NCBI GenBank assembly: GCA_035295745.1 | Contig: DATGIL010000046.1 | Location: forward strand, 1 to 43,977 | DNA from: JAIQFL01 sp035295745 | Lineage (GTDB): Bacteria; Acidobacteriota; Terriglobia; Bryobacterales; Bryobacteraceae | DNA: 43,977 nucleotides | Direction of reading: 5' to 3' | Translations under genes and position numbers: made by a program | In this document: piece by piece, positions 25,928 through 34,734 of the stretch | How the letters are laid out: the number at the start of each line of letters is the position of its first letter | How positions within the stretch are numbered: position 1 is the stretch's first letter | The notes under the pieces: model-generated | What the model saw: the letters and a program-made list of their open reading frames with translations, nothing else | Databases searched by the model: none | Told to the model about the DNA's origin: nothing

Positions 25928-27478
25928 GTGACCGTGTGCCCTCGCCTGGTCTGCCTGATCGCTTTCTACTGTGTGGTCTCGAGCGCTCAGCCAACTGATT
26001 CGCAGGCGCCGTCCGTTCGCTTACTCCATCAGTACGGCACGGGCAGGTTCTCGGCAATCTTTGGGGAAGCGCTAGATGTTTTTTTCTCGGCGCAGAGTTT
26101 GTATCGCCGACACCACTATCGTGAGGCGTCCGAGCTGCTTCGTTCATTCTGGAATCGGCATCCGATGGGCGCTGCGGAGTGGGAAACATCCTATAGGGAG
26201 GCCTCCGACGTTGCCCGAACCACCGGGCTCAATTTCGGCTCGCCAGCCTGCTATTCAGCGCTGCGGATGCTGACGGATTGTGTCAATTGGCGAATCGGCG
26301 CCAAATCGACACAGAAGAAAACGTCGCGAGTGCGGCTCTCGGTACTCTTGGTCGGCCGTTCGATCGGGCTTCAGCCGACCTCATGGGCGGAACTGCGCGA
26401 CCACGCGGGGCCATCTGCAGTCCACACTTTGGATCCCCGCCTGGCGGGTAACCATCAAGCCATAATTCATGAATCGCTGTGGCTCTTTGAGGAGTACGTC
26501 AGGGCGATAACGGCCGGAAGAATGAGCGTGGAGACCAGCATCGTTTCCCTGCCCGAGCTTCAGGTGCCGGTTACGGTAGAGGATCGTCATTTGTGGACCA
26601 TTTCTGCCGGTTTGGAGCAGACCGCTTTGTCGCAAGTCTGGACCGCCGTGAGCGAAGCCGTGAAGTCGACAACAGACTGGTGGTGGGTCATCTATCCCTC
26701 GAATGTGCCGGAGCAGTTCCCGGATTTTGCCGAACAGGAATTTTTGACTGGCGGTATGGACGCTGGGCCGGATGGCGCATCTCCCGTATTTGTGATTGAC
26801 GATCGTTGGTTGATCCGTAAGCCAGCACCTTTCCTCGGGAAACGGGACTATTCGCTGGAAGAGCGTTGGGCCTATTTGCCGCAATGGTTTCAGCACGAGT
26901 TCTTTCATTACCTTTTTCGGATATACCCCGAGTTTCGCCTTGAGCAGACGGATCATCAATGGTTTGACCGGCGCGCCTGGCCGGGTGATTTTGAGGGCCG
27001 CTGGGAATCGGACTACTTCAGCGAATCGTTGCACAGGATACTTCGATTCGCCGATCCTCCCCTGGAATCGAAGCTCCACTATTCCGCTGGAACCAAGAGC
27101 TCGGAGCCGCGGACCATTGGGGCGCCCGATGACGAACAGGCGATCCGAAATTTAGTGGCGGAGTTCTCAGCAGCCCGCAGCGCCCGGGACCCAAAGCGAC
27201 TGTCTCTGTTCTATGCGGAAAATGCCGAGTTCATTCCATTTGGCGGAAGCCTTATTAAGGGCCGTGCCGCGATCGAGAAGGTCTGGACACCCGTTCCGGA
27301 TGTTCAAACTGTGCGAACGATCAGGAGCATCCGATTCATACAACCGGGCGAAGCAGCCGTCCAATTAGAGGGGCGTATCATGTCGCCCGCGGACGATTTC
27401 AAGTGGTTGGACGATTTTCTAGTCACAAAAGCTCTCGACCACTGGAAGATCAAAGTCCACAGGTCGTTACAGAGATGA
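25928..27478 (+). CDS. Secreted protein with HExxH motif fused to NTF2/SnoaL-like domain
   Basis: 516 residues if GTG 25928 is used, giving a signal peptide (MTVCPRLVCLIAFYCVVSSA). An upstream TTG at 25877 would place sequence before it that does not look like a leader. TACAAT ends seven bases before the GTG, compatible with a leaderless message. Residues 50-390 are unrecognised but contain HEFFH at 323-327, a zincin-type HExxH, followed by DHQWFDRRAWPGDFEGRWESDYFSESLH, which could supply a third metal ligand. Residues about 401-516 form a SnoaL/DUF4440-type NTF2 fold (AIRNLVAEFSAARSARDPKRLSLFYAENAEF ... GRAAIEKVW). A periplasmic metallopeptidase with a ligand-binding NTF2 domain is possible; no activity is certain. 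It lies between the TonB receptor and the first ASPIC protein on the same strand. Confidence 0.65.
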   Translation: MTVCPRLVCLIAFYCVVSSAQPTDSQAPSVRLLHQYGTGRFSAIFGEALDVFFSAQSLYRRHHYREASELLRSFWNRHPMGAAEWETSYREASDVARTTGLNFGSPACYSALRMLTDCVNWRIGAKSTQKKTSRVRLSVLLVGRSIGLQPTSWAELRDHAGPSAVHTLDPRLAGNHQAIIHESLWLFEEYVRAITAGRMSVETSIVSLPELQVPVTVEDRHLWTISAGLEQTALSQVWTAVSEAVKSTTDWWWVIYPSNVPEQFPDFAEQEFLTGGMDAGPDGASPVFVIDDRWLIRKPAPFLGKRDYSLEERWAYLPQWFQHEFFHYLFRIYPEFRLEQTDHQWFDRRAWPGDFEGRWESDYFSESLHRILRFADPPLESKLHYSAGTKSSEPRTIGAPDDEQAIRNLVAEFSAARSARDPKRLSLFYAENAEFIPFGGSLIKGRAAIEKVWTPVPDVQTVRTIRSIRFIQPGEAAVQLEGRIMSPADDFKWLDDFLVTKALDHWKIKVHRSLQR

Positions 27479-27619
27479 TCGCGTTTCTTTGAAGCCCCGG
27501 CCTCGGACATCTGGCTGTTCCGATGACCCGAGAGCATTCACCAGATTTCAGCCCGGCAGAGCTACCTGTCGGACAGAAACCCGCTCAGATGCCACAACTT
27601 TCCCCGATGAGGCGCTAAG

Positions 27620-29347
27620 ATGGAAAGGTCCAACCGGACCGTCATGTTTTCGCGTCGCGGGTTTATCCGTTCGCTGTCGGCCGCGCTTCCCGTCTTCTCG
27701 TTCGACCAACTTGTCTCCGGCACCACACTCGGTGTTCAGTTCGTCAACGTGGCACGCGAAGCTGGCCTTCGCGCCACCACCATTTTTGGCGGCGTCTCCA
27801 AAAACAAATTTCTACTCGAAACCACCGGCTGCGGGTGTGCCTTCATCGACTACGATAACGATGGCTGGCTCGACATCTTCCTGGTCAACGGAACCCGTTT
27901 TGATGCGAAGTGGCCCGCCGGCCAGGCGCCCATCAGCCGCCTCTACAAAAACAATCGCGACGGTACCTTCACCGATGTCACACTGAAGGCCGGCGTGGCA
28001 CGCACCGGCTGGGGCCAGGGCGTCTGTGCCGGCGACTACGACAACGACGGCTTCGACGACCTCTACGTCACTTACTGGGGCGATTGCGCCCTGTGGCATA
28101 ACAATGGCAACGGCACCTTCACCGACATTGCCCGTAAAGCCGGTGTCACCACCAATCCCGGCAACGGACAGGCGCGCTGGAACACCGGCTGTGCCTTCGT
28201 GGACTATGACAAAGACGGCCACCTCGACCTCTTCGTCGCCAACTACATCGACTTCGATCCCAAAACCGCGCCGCTGCCCGAATCCGGCCCCTGCCTCTAC
28301 AAGGGGATCATGGTTGCCTGCGGACCGCCCGGCCTGCAGGGTGGCAAGAACATCCTGTTTCACAACAACGGCGACGGTACCTTCGCCGACGTCAGCGCCA
28401 AGTCCGGCATTTTGAAAACTCCGGGCACTTACGGTCTGGGCGTTCTGGTCTCCGACCTCGATAACGACACCTGGCCCGATATCTACGTCGCCAACGACTC
28501 CACTTCGTCCACGCTCTATCGCAACAATCACGATGGCACTTTCACCGATGTCGCGATTGAAAGCGGCGTGGCCTACAGTGCCGACGGCAAACCCCAGGCC
28601 GGCATGGGCGTATCCGCCGCCGACTGCGATGGCGACGGCAACTTCGATATCGTCAAGACCAACTTCGCCGGCGACACTTCGACGCTATATCGGAACCAGG
28701 GCAAGATGTTCTTCGAAGACCAGACCTTTCAGGCCGGCCTCGGCAGGAATACGAAGTACCTCGGCTGGGGTGTGAGCTTCATCGATTTCGACAACGACGG
28801 GTGGCCCGATATCTTCATCACCAATGGCCACGTCTATGCCGAAGTCGCCGAGACCAAGATCGAATCGGGCTACCGCGAGCGCAAAGTGCTATACAAGAAC
28901 CTGCGCAATGGACGCTTCGAAGACGTCTCGCTCGAAGGAGGCCCCGGTGTGCTCGAAGAGGTCCCCGGCCGCGGCTGTGCCATCGGCGATTTCAATAACG
29001 ACGGCAATCTCGACGTGCTGGTGAATTGCACCAACGACGTGCCGCAGCTTCTGCGTTGCGACAGCACCCTGAAGAACAACTGGATCCGCATCAAAACTGT
29101 CGGCGTGAAGTCAAACCGCTCCGGGATCGGCGCGCGCATCTATTGCGACACCCCTGGGCGCCGGCAGATGGACGAGGTCCGCAGCGGCTCTTCCTACATC
29201 TCACAAAGCGACCTGCGCGTGCATTTCGGCTTGGGCACGGCGGATAAGGCCGACCTGGAGATCCACTGGCCCAGCGGCGTGGTCGATAAACTCTCGGTCA
29301 AAGCCAATCAGGTGGTCACGGTGAAAGAAGGCAGCGCCCCGGCCTGA
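27620..29347 (+). CDS. FG-GAP/ASPIC-UnbV (CRTAC1-like) protein 1, Tat-exported
   Basis: 575 residues; ATG with GAGG seven bases upstream. The N-terminus SRRGFIRSLSAALPVF is a twin-arginine signal, implying export as a folded protein. It then has seven calcium-binding DxDxDG-type FG-GAP/VCBS blades (DYDNDGWLD, DYDNDGFDD, DYDKDGHLD, DLDNDTWPD, DCDGDGNFD, DFDNDGWPD, DFNNDGNLD), predicting a seven-bladed propeller. The C-terminal about 90 residues are an ASPIC/UnbV domain (GVKSNRSGIGARI, SGSSYISQSD, HFGLGTADKADLEIHWPSG). Family members are extracellular with little biochemistry. A paralogue with the same layout lies 2.3 kb away in the opposite orientation, with two TPR genes between. Its stop is 12 bases from the stop of the convergent TPR gene. 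Confidence 0.9.
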   Translation: MERSNRTVMFSRRGFIRSLSAALPVFSFDQLVSGTTLGVQFVNVAREAGLRATTIFGGVSKNKFLLETTGCGCAFIDYDNDGWLDIFLVNGTRFDAKWPAGQAPISRLYKNNRDGTFTDVTLKAGVARTGWGQGVCAGDYDNDGFDDLYVTYWGDCALWHNNGNGTFTDIARKAGVTTNPGNGQARWNTGCAFVDYDKDGHLDLFVANYIDFDPKTAPLPESGPCLYKGIMVACGPPGLQGGKNILFHNNGDGTFADVSAKSGILKTPGTYGLGVLVSDLDNDTWPDIYVANDSTSSTLYRNNHDGTFTDVAIESGVAYSADGKPQAGMGVSAADCDGDGNFDIVKTNFAGDTSTLYRNQGKMFFEDQTFQAGLGRNTKYLGWGVSFIDFDNDGWPDIFITNGHVYAEVAETKIESGYRERKVLYKNLRNGRFEDVSLEGGPGVLEEVPGRGCAIGDFNNDGNLDVLVNCTNDVPQLLRCDSTLKNNWIRIKTVGVKSNRSGIGARIYCDTPGRRQMDEVRSGSSYISQSDLRVHFGLGTADKADLEIHWPSGVVDKLSVKANQVVTVKEGSAPA

Positions 29348-29359
29348 CCCGACAACCCG

Positions 29360-30220
29360 CTACCGTTTCCCCTGTAGTTCCTTCCAGCGGGCAAATTCCT
29401 TTTCGCCTTCCTCCGGTTTGCCTTCCTGGGTCAACGTCTGGCCCAGAAGGTAATGCGCCGAGAGATTCTGCGGATCCAACCGCAGCGCGTGGCGCAACAC
29501 CCCCTCCGCATTCGCCAGTTCCTTCTTCTTCAGATATCCCTTACCGAGCAGGATATACGGCCCGCTGTAATTCGAATTCAACCAGATCGAGCGCTCCAGC
29601 GGCTCCATCGCGTGATCCCAATCCTCGGTGCGGCTGTACGCGTCTCCGAGCCGGTAGTGCGCCATCGCGAAGGTCGGATTCAGTTCGATCTCCTTCTTCA
29701 ACTCCGCGATCGCGCCATCGATATCGGCGTGGAAAATCGCAACCTCGCCTAAGAGGAAGTGTGCCTCGGGAATTCTGGCGTCGATCTGCAGCGCCGCCTT
29801 CGCCTGGTTCGCGGCCTCGTCGGCAAGATCCTGATGCATCATCATGCGTGCAGTGGTCAGATGCGCGGCCGCCGAATCGGGCGGAACGTGAAACAACTGA
29901 GCGAACGCCTTTACCGCTTTCCCCCCCTGCTGGCTCAGGATGCACGCGTTACCCAGCATGTATGCAGCTTCGGCCGTCGGAGATTTTCCTCCTACCGCTT
30001 TCTCCAGCCACTGAATCGCGTCTGCATATTTCGACTGCAAATACAGACTCTGTCCCAGCAGAAGCACCGACTCTTCATATTCGGGGGTCTCCGGCTGTTC
30101 GCTCTTCAGAGCTTCCGTGAACTCGACTACCGCTTCGGCGAACTTGTGCTGCTTGTAAGCCGTGAGCGCAGCCTGGTGTTGTGCGCTGATCTCCAGCAAC
30201 AGGGCGAGGAGTGGCACCAT
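29360..30220 (-). CDS. TPR protein 1 of the mirrored cluster
   Basis: 286 residues, ATG at 30220. The first 12 residues are hydrophobic (MVPLLALLLEIS), a short possible signal or anchor. The rest is tandem TPR helices, at least six units, for example AAYMLGNACILSQQGGKAVKAFAQLF, AHFLLGEVAIFHADIDGAIAELKKEI and AHYRLGDAYSRTEDWDHAMEPLERSI. It is convergent with ASPIC protein 1 and divergent from TPR protein 2, with only 24 bases between the two start codons. It probably acts as a protein-binding scaffold; partner unknown, with the neighbouring ASPIC protein the obvious candidate. Confidence 0.85.
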   Translation of the reverse strand: MVPLLALLLEISAQHQAALTAYKQHKFAEAVVEFTEALKSEQPETPEYEESVLLLGQSLYLQSKYADAIQWLEKAVGGKSPTAEAAYMLGNACILSQQGGKAVKAFAQLFHVPPDSAAAHLTTARMMMHQDLADEAANQAKAALQIDARIPEAHFLLGEVAIFHADIDGAIAELKKEIELNPTFAMAHYRLGDAYSRTEDWDHAMEPLERSIWLNSNYSGPYILLGKGYLKKKELANAEGVLRHALRLDPQNLSAHYLLGQTLTQEGKPEEGEKEFARWKELQGKR

Positions 30221-30244
30221 GCCTGTCAGTATATCCAGTAAAAT
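30221..30244. promoter_or_regulatory. 24-base divergent promoter between two TPR genes
   Basis: This is the whole space between two start codons pointing in opposite directions. On the minus strand TATACT ends seven bases before the ATG at 30220; on the plus strand the overlapping TATATC lies about nine bases before the ATG at 30245. A single shared TATA core could serve as -10 for both genes, with -35 contacts inside the opposite coding sequence and both messages leaderless or nearly so. No Shine-Dalgarno sequence fits on either side. Confidence 0.45.
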
Positions 30245-31468
30245 ATGGGGGTGCGGCGGTTATTCCTACTGATTGTCGCTCTTCCCCACTTAGCCTTCGC
30301 TGCGGCAACCTTGCAGGAAGTGGAAGCTCGAGCGGTCGCGCTCAAAGCCAAAGGGGACGCCGCCGGCGCCTTGTCGGCCTATCAGGAAGCTGCTGCGCTC
30401 GATCCCAAGTCTGCCCGGTTCCAGGACGAGATTGGCTTTCTGCTCGCGGTGCTCAATCGCCGGCCGGAAGCTCTTCCCCACTTCGAACGCGCCATTGCCC
30501 TCGATCCTCGCTACGCCCCGCCCCACTTCCACCTGGGCGTCGCGCTCTGGCTCGATCAGGACCAACTCCGCGGCCTTCCCGAATTACAACAGGCCGTCAC
30601 GCTCGACCCGGGCAACCCGTCGTACCGGTCGAAGTTAGGCCAGGCGCTCGAAGCGACGGGTCACCACCAGGATGCGATTCCGCATTTGCGGGCAGCCACC
30701 GCCGCGCAGCCCAAGGACGCGATGTCGTGGGGCAATCTGGGAGCTGCTCTCCAGAAAACCGGCGATCTTGCGGGCGCCGTGGAGGCCTTTCGACACCAGG
30801 TCGATCTCGACCCGTCTAACCTCGACGCGCGCAACAGCCTCGGACTCGCACTGGTCAACACGCGCCGCGCCGACGAAGGCATCGCCCAGTTTCAGAAGGT
30901 GCTGGCCGCATCCCCCACCAACAACGTAGCGGGCTTCAATCTGGGATTCGCCTATCTTCAAAAGGCCGAGCTCGACCGCGCCATCGCCGCCTTCCGCGAG
31001 TTGCTCGCGCGCGATCCCGAAAACGCCGCCGCGCATTACAACCTCGGCGTCGCCCTGAAGAATAAGGATGAGATCCCCGCCGCGAAAGCCGAGTTGTCCC
31101 GCGCCCTTGAAATCGATCCGCAGCTCGCGGAGGCCCACTACATGATCGGCATCGCCTGCTGGCAATCCGGCGAATTCGAATGCGCCGTAACGGAAATGCG
31201 CGCCGCCGTTGCCCTGCGTCCGGATTACGCGCAAGCGCATTTCATGTTGGGCACCGCACTCAAGCAGAGCGGCCAACTCGCGCCTGCCGAGGAGTCCCTG
31301 CGGACCGCCATCCGCCTCGATCCCTCCGATCCCGGCCCTTATAACACCCTGGCCCAGATCCTGAGACAAAAGGGCGACTTGGAAGAGAGCAAGCGACTCT
31401 TCGCCGAAGGCGCCCGCGTCAAACAAGCCAAAGAAGCCGCCCTCGGCACGATGCTAGACCGAAAGTAA
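30245..31468 (+). CDS. TPR protein 2 of the mirrored cluster, secreted
   Basis: 407 residues with a clear Sec signal (MGVRRLFLLIVALPHLAFA). The body is about eleven TPR units in register, including ALSAYQEAAALDPKSARFQDEIGFLL, AVEAFRHQVDLDPSNLDARNSLGLAL, AIAAFRELLARDPENAAAHYNLGVAL and AVTEMRAAVALRPDYAQAHFMLGTAL, giving a long superhelix. Periplasmic or surface protein-protein binding is likely. Divergent from TPR protein 1 and convergent with ASPIC protein 2; a double-hairpin repeat begins about 20 bases after its stop. Confidence 0.88.
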   Translation: MGVRRLFLLIVALPHLAFAAATLQEVEARAVALKAKGDAAGALSAYQEAAALDPKSARFQDEIGFLLAVLNRRPEALPHFERAIALDPRYAPPHFHLGVALWLDQDQLRGLPELQQAVTLDPGNPSYRSKLGQALEATGHHQDAIPHLRAATAAQPKDAMSWGNLGAALQKTGDLAGAVEAFRHQVDLDPSNLDARNSLGLALVNTRRADEGIAQFQKVLAASPTNNVAGFNLGFAYLQKAELDRAIAAFRELLARDPENAAAHYNLGVALKNKDEIPAAKAELSRALEIDPQLAEAHYMIGIACWQSGEFECAVTEMRAAVALRPDYAQAHFMLGTALKQSGQLAPAEESLRTAIRLDPSDPGPYNTLAQILRQKGDLEESKRLFAEGARVKQAKEAALGTMLDRK

Positions 31469-31486
31469 AAGTATCTTCGCGGAACC

Positions 31487-31539
31487 CGTGGCGCAAACAC
31501 TCCTGTTTGCCGCGTCGAGACTCATCTCGACGCTGTTCG
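31487..31539 (+). repeat. Double-hairpin intergenic repeat, copy 3
   Basis: CGTGGCGC, stem CAAACA/TGTTTG (loop CTCC), stem GCGTCGAGA/TCTCGACGC (loop CTCA), ending GCTGTTCG. Both stems are perfect. It lies between the convergent TPR protein 2 and ASPIC protein 2 genes. Confidence 0.9.
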
Positions 31540-31626
31540 GGTGTCCACCAAATCCGTCCTTCTCCGACTCTCCATCTTCCTTCTCTGCACCTCTCGGCGA
31601 TAGAGTCCTATCGCAACTCCCCTCGC

Positions 31627-33357
31627 CTAAGCCCGCTTCACAATCCCAGCCCCCTCCCGAACGAAAATGATCTGATTCACCGCCACCTTGCCGATCGATT
31701 CCTTCTCCCCACTCGGCCAGCGAATCTCGAGATCGACAGAGTCGGCAGTTCCCAGACCAAAATGCAATCGTGAATCATTCACCGAATAAAAGCTGCTTTG
31801 ACTGAGCACTTCCTGCGCCTGTACCTTCCCGCCGTAGCGCGCCGTTACCCGCGCCCCAATCGCGCTGCGATTCGACTTCACCCCGGCCAGCTTGACCTTC
31901 AGCCAGTGACCGCCGCCCGTTACATCGTTCCGCAGCAGCGACGGCGGTTCGTTCAAGTTGACGATCACCACGTCGATATCGCCATCGTTATCGAAATCGC
32001 CGAACGCACAGCCACGACTGGCGTGTACGGCCGCAATTCCTGGGCCTGCCTCTTCAATCAGCTCTTCGAACTTTGCCCCCAAATTGCGGAAGACGATCCG
32101 CGGCGTTTTGTACGCAAACTGTGGCAGCACCTTCTCCACTTCCGGATACACGCTGCCGGTCACCCAGAAGAGATCGGGCAATCCGTCGTTGTCCAGATCG
32201 AAGATTCCCGCGCCCCAACCGACGTACCGCGTCTCCACACCGAGTCCGTAGCGGACCGTAACATCGTCGAACGTGCCATTTCCGTTGTTCCGATACAGCA
32301 CGCTCGTGTCCTCCGCGAAATGCGTTTTCAAAATATCAAGGCGGCCATCCAAGTCGAAATCGGCAACCCCCACGCCCATTCCGGCTTGCTCCACGCCGTC
32401 CTCGCTCAGCGCCACGCCCGCGGGCAGTCCGGCCTCTTTGAAGGTGCCGTCGCGATTGTTGCAGAACAGCAGACTCGGCGTAGAGTCGCACGCGACGTAG
32501 ATGTCCGGCCATCCCGTGCCGCGGAAATCCGCCGCCACTGCCGTCATGCAGTAGTTGCCGCGCGCCGCCGCAACACCCGATGCTTCGCTGATATCGGTGA
32601 ACGTGCCGTCGCCGTTGTTGCGGTAGAGATAGCAGCGTCCCGGAGGCAGCCCGCGTGGCCCGCAATTCACCGCGATCCCCTTCCATGTGCAATTCACGTT
32701 CGCGCCCGGCTTGGGAATTTTCTCCGGATCGAAATCCAGATAGGTCGAAACGAAGAGATCCAGACGGCCATTGCGATTGAGCTCGGCGAAGGTACATCCG
32801 GAGCTCCATCGGCGCTCCGGATGCAGCAGTCCCGCTTGCCTGGTCACTTCGGTAAAGGTGCCGTCGCCATTATTCCGGTACAGCACATTCTGTCCCCAGT
32901 ACGTGATGAACAGATCCTCGTAGCCGTCGTTGTTATAGTCGCCGACGCACACTGCCGACGCCCATCCTGTCCGGCGCAGTCCCGCCTTGTCCGTCACATC
33001 CGTGAACGTGCCGTCGCGATTATTGCGGTATAGCCGGTTCGTGGCTTCCTTCGGATCGCCCTCGAGCCTGGTGCCGCAGAGCACCAGGATGTCGAGCCAT
33101 CCATCGTTGTCGTAATCCAGGAAAGCCACGCCGCAGCCCGTCGTCTCGATGATCGCCTGCTTCGAATCGACGCCGCCATAGATCGTCGGCCTCACCAATC
33201 CCGCCGCCGCGGCGATGTCGGTGAAATGCGCATGAAACGGAAGCCCCGACGCCTTGCCTCTCGGCAGCGGCTTGACCGATCGCGTCGAGATGCCCTGCGC
33301 CCACGCATGTCCGCCTGAAAGCGCCATCACCTTGAGCCAGTCGCGCCGACGATACAT
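31627..33357 (-). CDS. FG-GAP/ASPIC-UnbV (CRTAC1-like) protein 2, Tat-exported
   Basis: 576 residues, ATG start. The N-terminus RRRDWLKVMALSGGHAWA fits a twin-arginine signal. Seven FG-GAP blades are visible (DYDNDGWLD, DYNNDGYED, ELNRNGRLD, DFRGTGWPD, DFDLDGRLD, DLDNDGLPD, DFDNDGDID); two have lost calcium ligands. The ASPIC/UnbV domain ends the protein (GVKSNRSAIGARV, SQSSFYSVND, HFGLGTADSVDLEIRWPSG). It is clearly a paralogue of the protein at 27620 (shared IYGGV/IFGGV, ETTGCG, DYDNDGWLDI) but diverged through the blades. It faces TPR protein 2 tail to tail, mirroring the first ASPIC/TPR pair. Confidence 0.9.
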   Translation of the reverse strand: MYRRRDWLKVMALSGGHAWAQGISTRSVKPLPRGKASGLPFHAHFTDIAAAAGLVRPTIYGGVDSKQAIIETTGCGVAFLDYDNDGWLDILVLCGTRLEGDPKEATNRLYRNNRDGTFTDVTDKAGLRRTGWASAVCVGDYNNDGYEDLFITYWGQNVLYRNNGDGTFTEVTRQAGLLHPERRWSSGCTFAELNRNGRLDLFVSTYLDFDPEKIPKPGANVNCTWKGIAVNCGPRGLPPGRCYLYRNNGDGTFTDISEASGVAAARGNYCMTAVAADFRGTGWPDIYVACDSTPSLLFCNNRDGTFKEAGLPAGVALSEDGVEQAGMGVGVADFDLDGRLDILKTHFAEDTSVLYRNNGNGTFDDVTVRYGLGVETRYVGWGAGIFDLDNDGLPDLFWVTGSVYPEVEKVLPQFAYKTPRIVFRNLGAKFEELIEEAGPGIAAVHASRGCAFGDFDNDGDIDVVIVNLNEPPSLLRNDVTGGGHWLKVKLAGVKSNRSAIGARVTARYGGKVQAQEVLSQSSFYSVNDSRLHFGLGTADSVDLEIRWPSGEKESIGKVAVNQIIFVREGAGIVKRA

Positions 33358-33402
33358 GAGTAGATTATGGCGCGACGCGAGCCCTACGCGCGGGGCCAGT
33401 AT

Positions 33403-34386
33403 CTAAAACTTACTGCACACCACTACCTTTCCCAGCGAACCGCCCGCCACTGAATGGTAGGCCGCTTCGAGGGAATCCGTCGTAAACGTCTGCGGATTCA
33501 ACAGTGGCCGCAGCTTACCCGCGTCGGCTAGAGACGCCGCTTCCGCAAGGATCCGTCCGTGGTGGGCGCGATACTCTCCGCTCAGCAAAGGCAGCAGCGT
33601 AAAGACGCCGGAATACGTCGCGCCCCGGAACGAGAGCGGCGCCAGCGCGTGCGTTCCCCATCCGAGACTGCTCAACACGTGGCCGGTGTAACGCTTGACC
33701 GCGAGGAACGACTCGTCCAGCGTGGATCCGCCCACCGTGTCATACACAATGTCGAATCCCTTGCCACCGGTCTCTTCCGCGACATACTGCGCAGTGGAGC
33801 GTTTGCGATAGTCGATCGGCGTTGCACCGTACTCTTCCACGATCTGTCGTTTCTCTGCCGAGACGGTCGCGAACACCTGCGCGCCGAATGCTCGCGCGAT
33901 CTGCACCGCGACCTGCCCTACTCCCCCGGCTCCGGCGTGGATGAGCACCTGCTGTCCCGCGTTCACTTTAGCGCGGTCCACCAGTCCTTCCCACGCCGTG
34001 ATCGTCACCAGTGGAAGGGCCGCCGCCTCCCGCATCGAGAGCCGCTTAGGTTTACGCGCCAGCAGGTCGGCGTCGGCCGCCACAAATTCGGCCAACGTTC
34101 CCTGCAGGCCGCCGACCCCTCCCACCATGCCGTACACTTCATCGCCCGGGCGAAACTCCGTCACGCCCGCTCCGACCTCCTCTACCGTACCCGCCATGTC
34201 AACACCGAGCACCGCGGGTAGAGGCTGTCGCGCATGCTCGGCGTGGCCCGCGCGAATCTTCGTGTCGAGCGGGTTCACACCGGCCGCATGTATCCGCACC
34301 ACCACCTGCCGTGCCCCGGGCTCCGGCCGCGGCAGTTCGATTCGCCGAAAGGCGCCATTCGGTTCGTCCACAATGTATGCCCACAT
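33403..34386 (-). CDS. MDR-family NADPH:quinone oxidoreductase, zinc-independent
   Basis: 327 residues, ATG start. It has the GroES-like N-terminal half (AGVNPLDTKIRAGH, VLGVDMAGTVEEVGAGV, GDEVYGM) and a Rossmann half with IHAGAGGVGQVAVQIARAFGA. The cysteine ligands of zinc alcohol dehydrogenases are absent, as in quinone oxidoreductase (QOR) and related enone reductases. Probably reduces quinones or alpha,beta-unsaturated carbonyls with NADPH in the cytoplasm; exact substrate cannot be told. It is divergent from the decayed region that follows and has no clear functional link to its neighbours. Confidence 0.9.
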   Translation of the reverse strand: MWAYIVDEPNGAFRRIELPRPEPGARQVVVRIHAAGVNPLDTKIRAGHAEHARQPLPAVLGVDMAGTVEEVGAGVTEFRPGDEVYGMVGGVGGLQGTLAEFVAADADLLARKPKRLSMREAAALPLVTITAWEGLVDRAKVNAGQQVLIHAGAGGVGQVAVQIARAFGAQVFATVSAEKRQIVEEYGATPIDYRKRSTAQYVAEETGGKGFDIVYDTVGGSTLDESFLAVKRYTGHVLSSLGWGTHALAPLSFRGATYSGVFTLLPLLSGEYRAHHGRILAEAASLADAGKLRPLLNPQTFTTDSLEAAYHSVAGGSLGKVVVCSKF

Positions 34387-34654
34387 GCTGCTCTTAAGCC
34401 CCTTTCACCGGAGTGCTCGAAACAAAGATAGACCAGACCCTCCGCATAGGTCGGATGCGTGAAGATCGGGACCTTCACCGCGACGGCCTGTAGCAATCGC
34501 CCGCTGTTCGAACTCCGGCAGGCTTAAGATATCGGCAAGTGAGTGACCGCCCTGGCTCACGATCAAATCTCGAATTTGAGGCCAGGAGAGTGCCGAGTGA
34601 CGTCCGCTCGACACTGCAGCCGCGGATATTTCGACTCCAAGCCGCGTGGGTAGC
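34387..34654. other. Intergenic region with degraded coding-like fragments
   Basis: No intact gene. On the minus strand two short coding-like fragments in different frames (QIRDLIVSQGGHSLADILSLPEFEQR and VPIFTHPTYAEGLVYLCFEHSG) suggest a decayed gene, but I cannot name it. It ends at double-hairpin copy 4. Confidence 0.3.
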
Positions 34655-34707
34655 CGTGGCGCAAACACTCCTGTTTGCCGTCTCGACACTCCTGTCGAGA
34701 CTTTTGG
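34655..34707 (+). repeat. Double-hairpin intergenic repeat, copy 4
   Basis: CGTGGCGC, stem CAAACA/TGTTTG (loop CTCC), stem GTCTCGACA/TGTCGAGAC (loop CTCC), ending CTTTTGG. The second stem differs from copy 3 at three positions on each side, all compensating. A short inverted repeat GGCGGCG/CGCCGCC (34706-34730) follows at once, and the permease remnant begins just beyond. Confidence 0.9.
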
Positions 34708-34734
34708 CGGCGTTCTCCCAATCCGCCGCCAGAA

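Noticed and set aside
31798..33033. 411-residue plus-strand frame over ASPIC protein 2
   Set aside because: Shadow of the FG-GAP repeat gene; its periodicity mirrors the blades on the coding strand.
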